Origin: Planctomycetota bacterium
GTDB taxonomy: Bacteria > Planctomycetota > Phycisphaerae > UBA1845
Direction of reading: 5' to 3'
NCBI GenBank assembly: GCA_024277835.1
Contig: JAJRUK010000368.1
Span: 1 to 5,797 of the forward strand
Length of the DNA stretch: 5,797 nucleotides
Below the pieces are notes generated by a model that was not told where the DNA came from, made no database searches, and worked only from the letters and a program-made list of their open reading frames with translations. The first letter of the stretch is position 1, and every line of letters begins with the position of its first letter. Below are positions 5,391-5,797 of this stretch, one piece after another. Position numbers and translations under genes: made by a program.

Positions 5391-5797
5391 GTTATCGGCG
5401 AGATGGCGGCCAATCAGGGGTTCCAGACGGTCACGAACCGCCGGATCAATTCCGCTCCTGTCGGACCAAATCGCCATTTTCAGGGCGTTCTGGCACTCGC
5501 AGGCGGGCGGCTTGCTGGTCATCAGGCGTAGCGTCTCGTGAATCAGGGCGATGGCGTTTTCGGTTGCTTTCTTGAGGTTTCCGAGAATCTCCTTGAGAAG
5601 CTCGTCCTTGGCTCGTCCGGGTGAAACGGGTCGCCAGCAGTCGTAGTCCGTTGGCAGTGCGATGAGGGCGTAGCAGATTTCCGCTTCGCGAGCGAGCTTG
5701 GCTTCGGGCATGCAGGTCATTCCGATCAGGTCGCCGCCCCACTGCCTGTGCATGTTGGACTCGGCGCGTGTTGAGAACTGTGGCCCCTCCATGCAGA
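5388..5797 (-). CDS. S-methyl-5'-thioadenosine phosphorylase family, C-terminal 135 residues (gene runs off the right edge)
   Basis: Phosphorolysis of methylthioadenosine (or a related purine nucleoside) to the free base and a ribose-1-phosphate, in cytoplasmic purine and methionine salvage. The visible part begins C-M-E-G-P-Q-F-S-T-R-A-E-S, the phosphorylase family 2 signature. It continues with the IGMTCMPEAKLAREAEICYA block and T-D-Y-D-C-W (visible residues 48-53 counted from the Met at 5792), whose aspartates match human MTAP D220 and D222. A C-terminal C-E-C motif (98-100; DNA 5493-5501) matches the Cys-x-Cys described in archaeal thermophilic MTAP. The Met at 5792 is internal: the preceding codon is Cys, as in the family, and the frame stays open to the edge. 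MTAP is favoured over plain purine nucleoside phosphorylase by the TDYDCW motif, but methylinosine or dual-specificity relatives cannot be excluded. The next gene starts 4 bases downstream. Confidence 0.93.
   Translation of the reverse strand, partial: CMEGPQFSTRAESNMHRQWGGDLIGMTCMPEAKLAREAEICYALIALPTDYDCWRPVSPGRAKDELLKEILGNLKKATENAIALIHETLRLMTSKPPACECQNALKMAIWSDRSGIDPAVRDRLEPLIGRHLADN

Noticed and set aside
5384..5413. TTG at 5413 as the start of the propeller protein
   Set aside because: It would overlap the MTAP gene by 26 bases and put ten extra residues ahead of a signal peptide that begins naturally at the ATG at 5383.

Overview
This is a moderately GC-rich bacterial window with all coding sequence on the minus strand. 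It holds three genes, two of them cut by the window edges. Read in the direction of transcription (right to left) they are: the C-terminal end of an S-methyl-5'-thioadenosine phosphorylase (MTAP) family gene (5388-5797), a complete gene for a very large exported protein of about 1410 residues with the order beta-propeller / TPR / beta-propeller (1151-5383), a 447-base non-coding gap (704-1150), and the N-terminal 234 codons of an isocitrate dehydrogenase, icd (1-703). The giant PQQ-like propeller protein with TPR helices, and its opening propeller motif of the W-P-x-F-G-G type, resembles proteins that are plentiful in Planctomycetota, so that phylum is my best guess. No rRNA or taxon-specific marker is present to confirm it.

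Region by region. At the right edge the MTAP-like gene shows the purine-phosphorylase signature E-G-P-Q-F-S-T-R-A-E-S, the T-D-Y-D-C-W base-binding motif and a C-terminal Cys-x-Cys motif. Its stop codon lies 4 bases before the ATG of the giant gene. The two are therefore probably co-transcribed and translationally coupled, since no Shine-Dalgarno sequence precedes the second start. The giant protein carries a Sec-type signal peptide and then two propellers separated by about 300 residues of TPR-like helices. No catalytic site is visible, so it is most likely an envelope scaffold or interaction protein of unknown role.

The gap 704-1150 is rich in structure. It contains a cluster of ACCGG-containing direct and inverted repeats (996-1138), a G/C-rich perfect palindrome (947-967) next to a run of ten C (933-942), a good sigma-70-type promoter pointing at icd (811-839), and a leader of about 100 bases with several short hairpins. 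The icd gene is a central TCA-cycle enzyme and is probably transcribed separately from the MTAP/propeller pair. No functional link between the three products is evident from the sequence.

I do not see a clear new system here. The points most worth a second look are a roughly eight-fold excess of the palindrome CGATCG, a 5-residue insertion directly in front of the regulatory serine of isocitrate dehydrogenase, and the double-propeller architecture of the giant protein.
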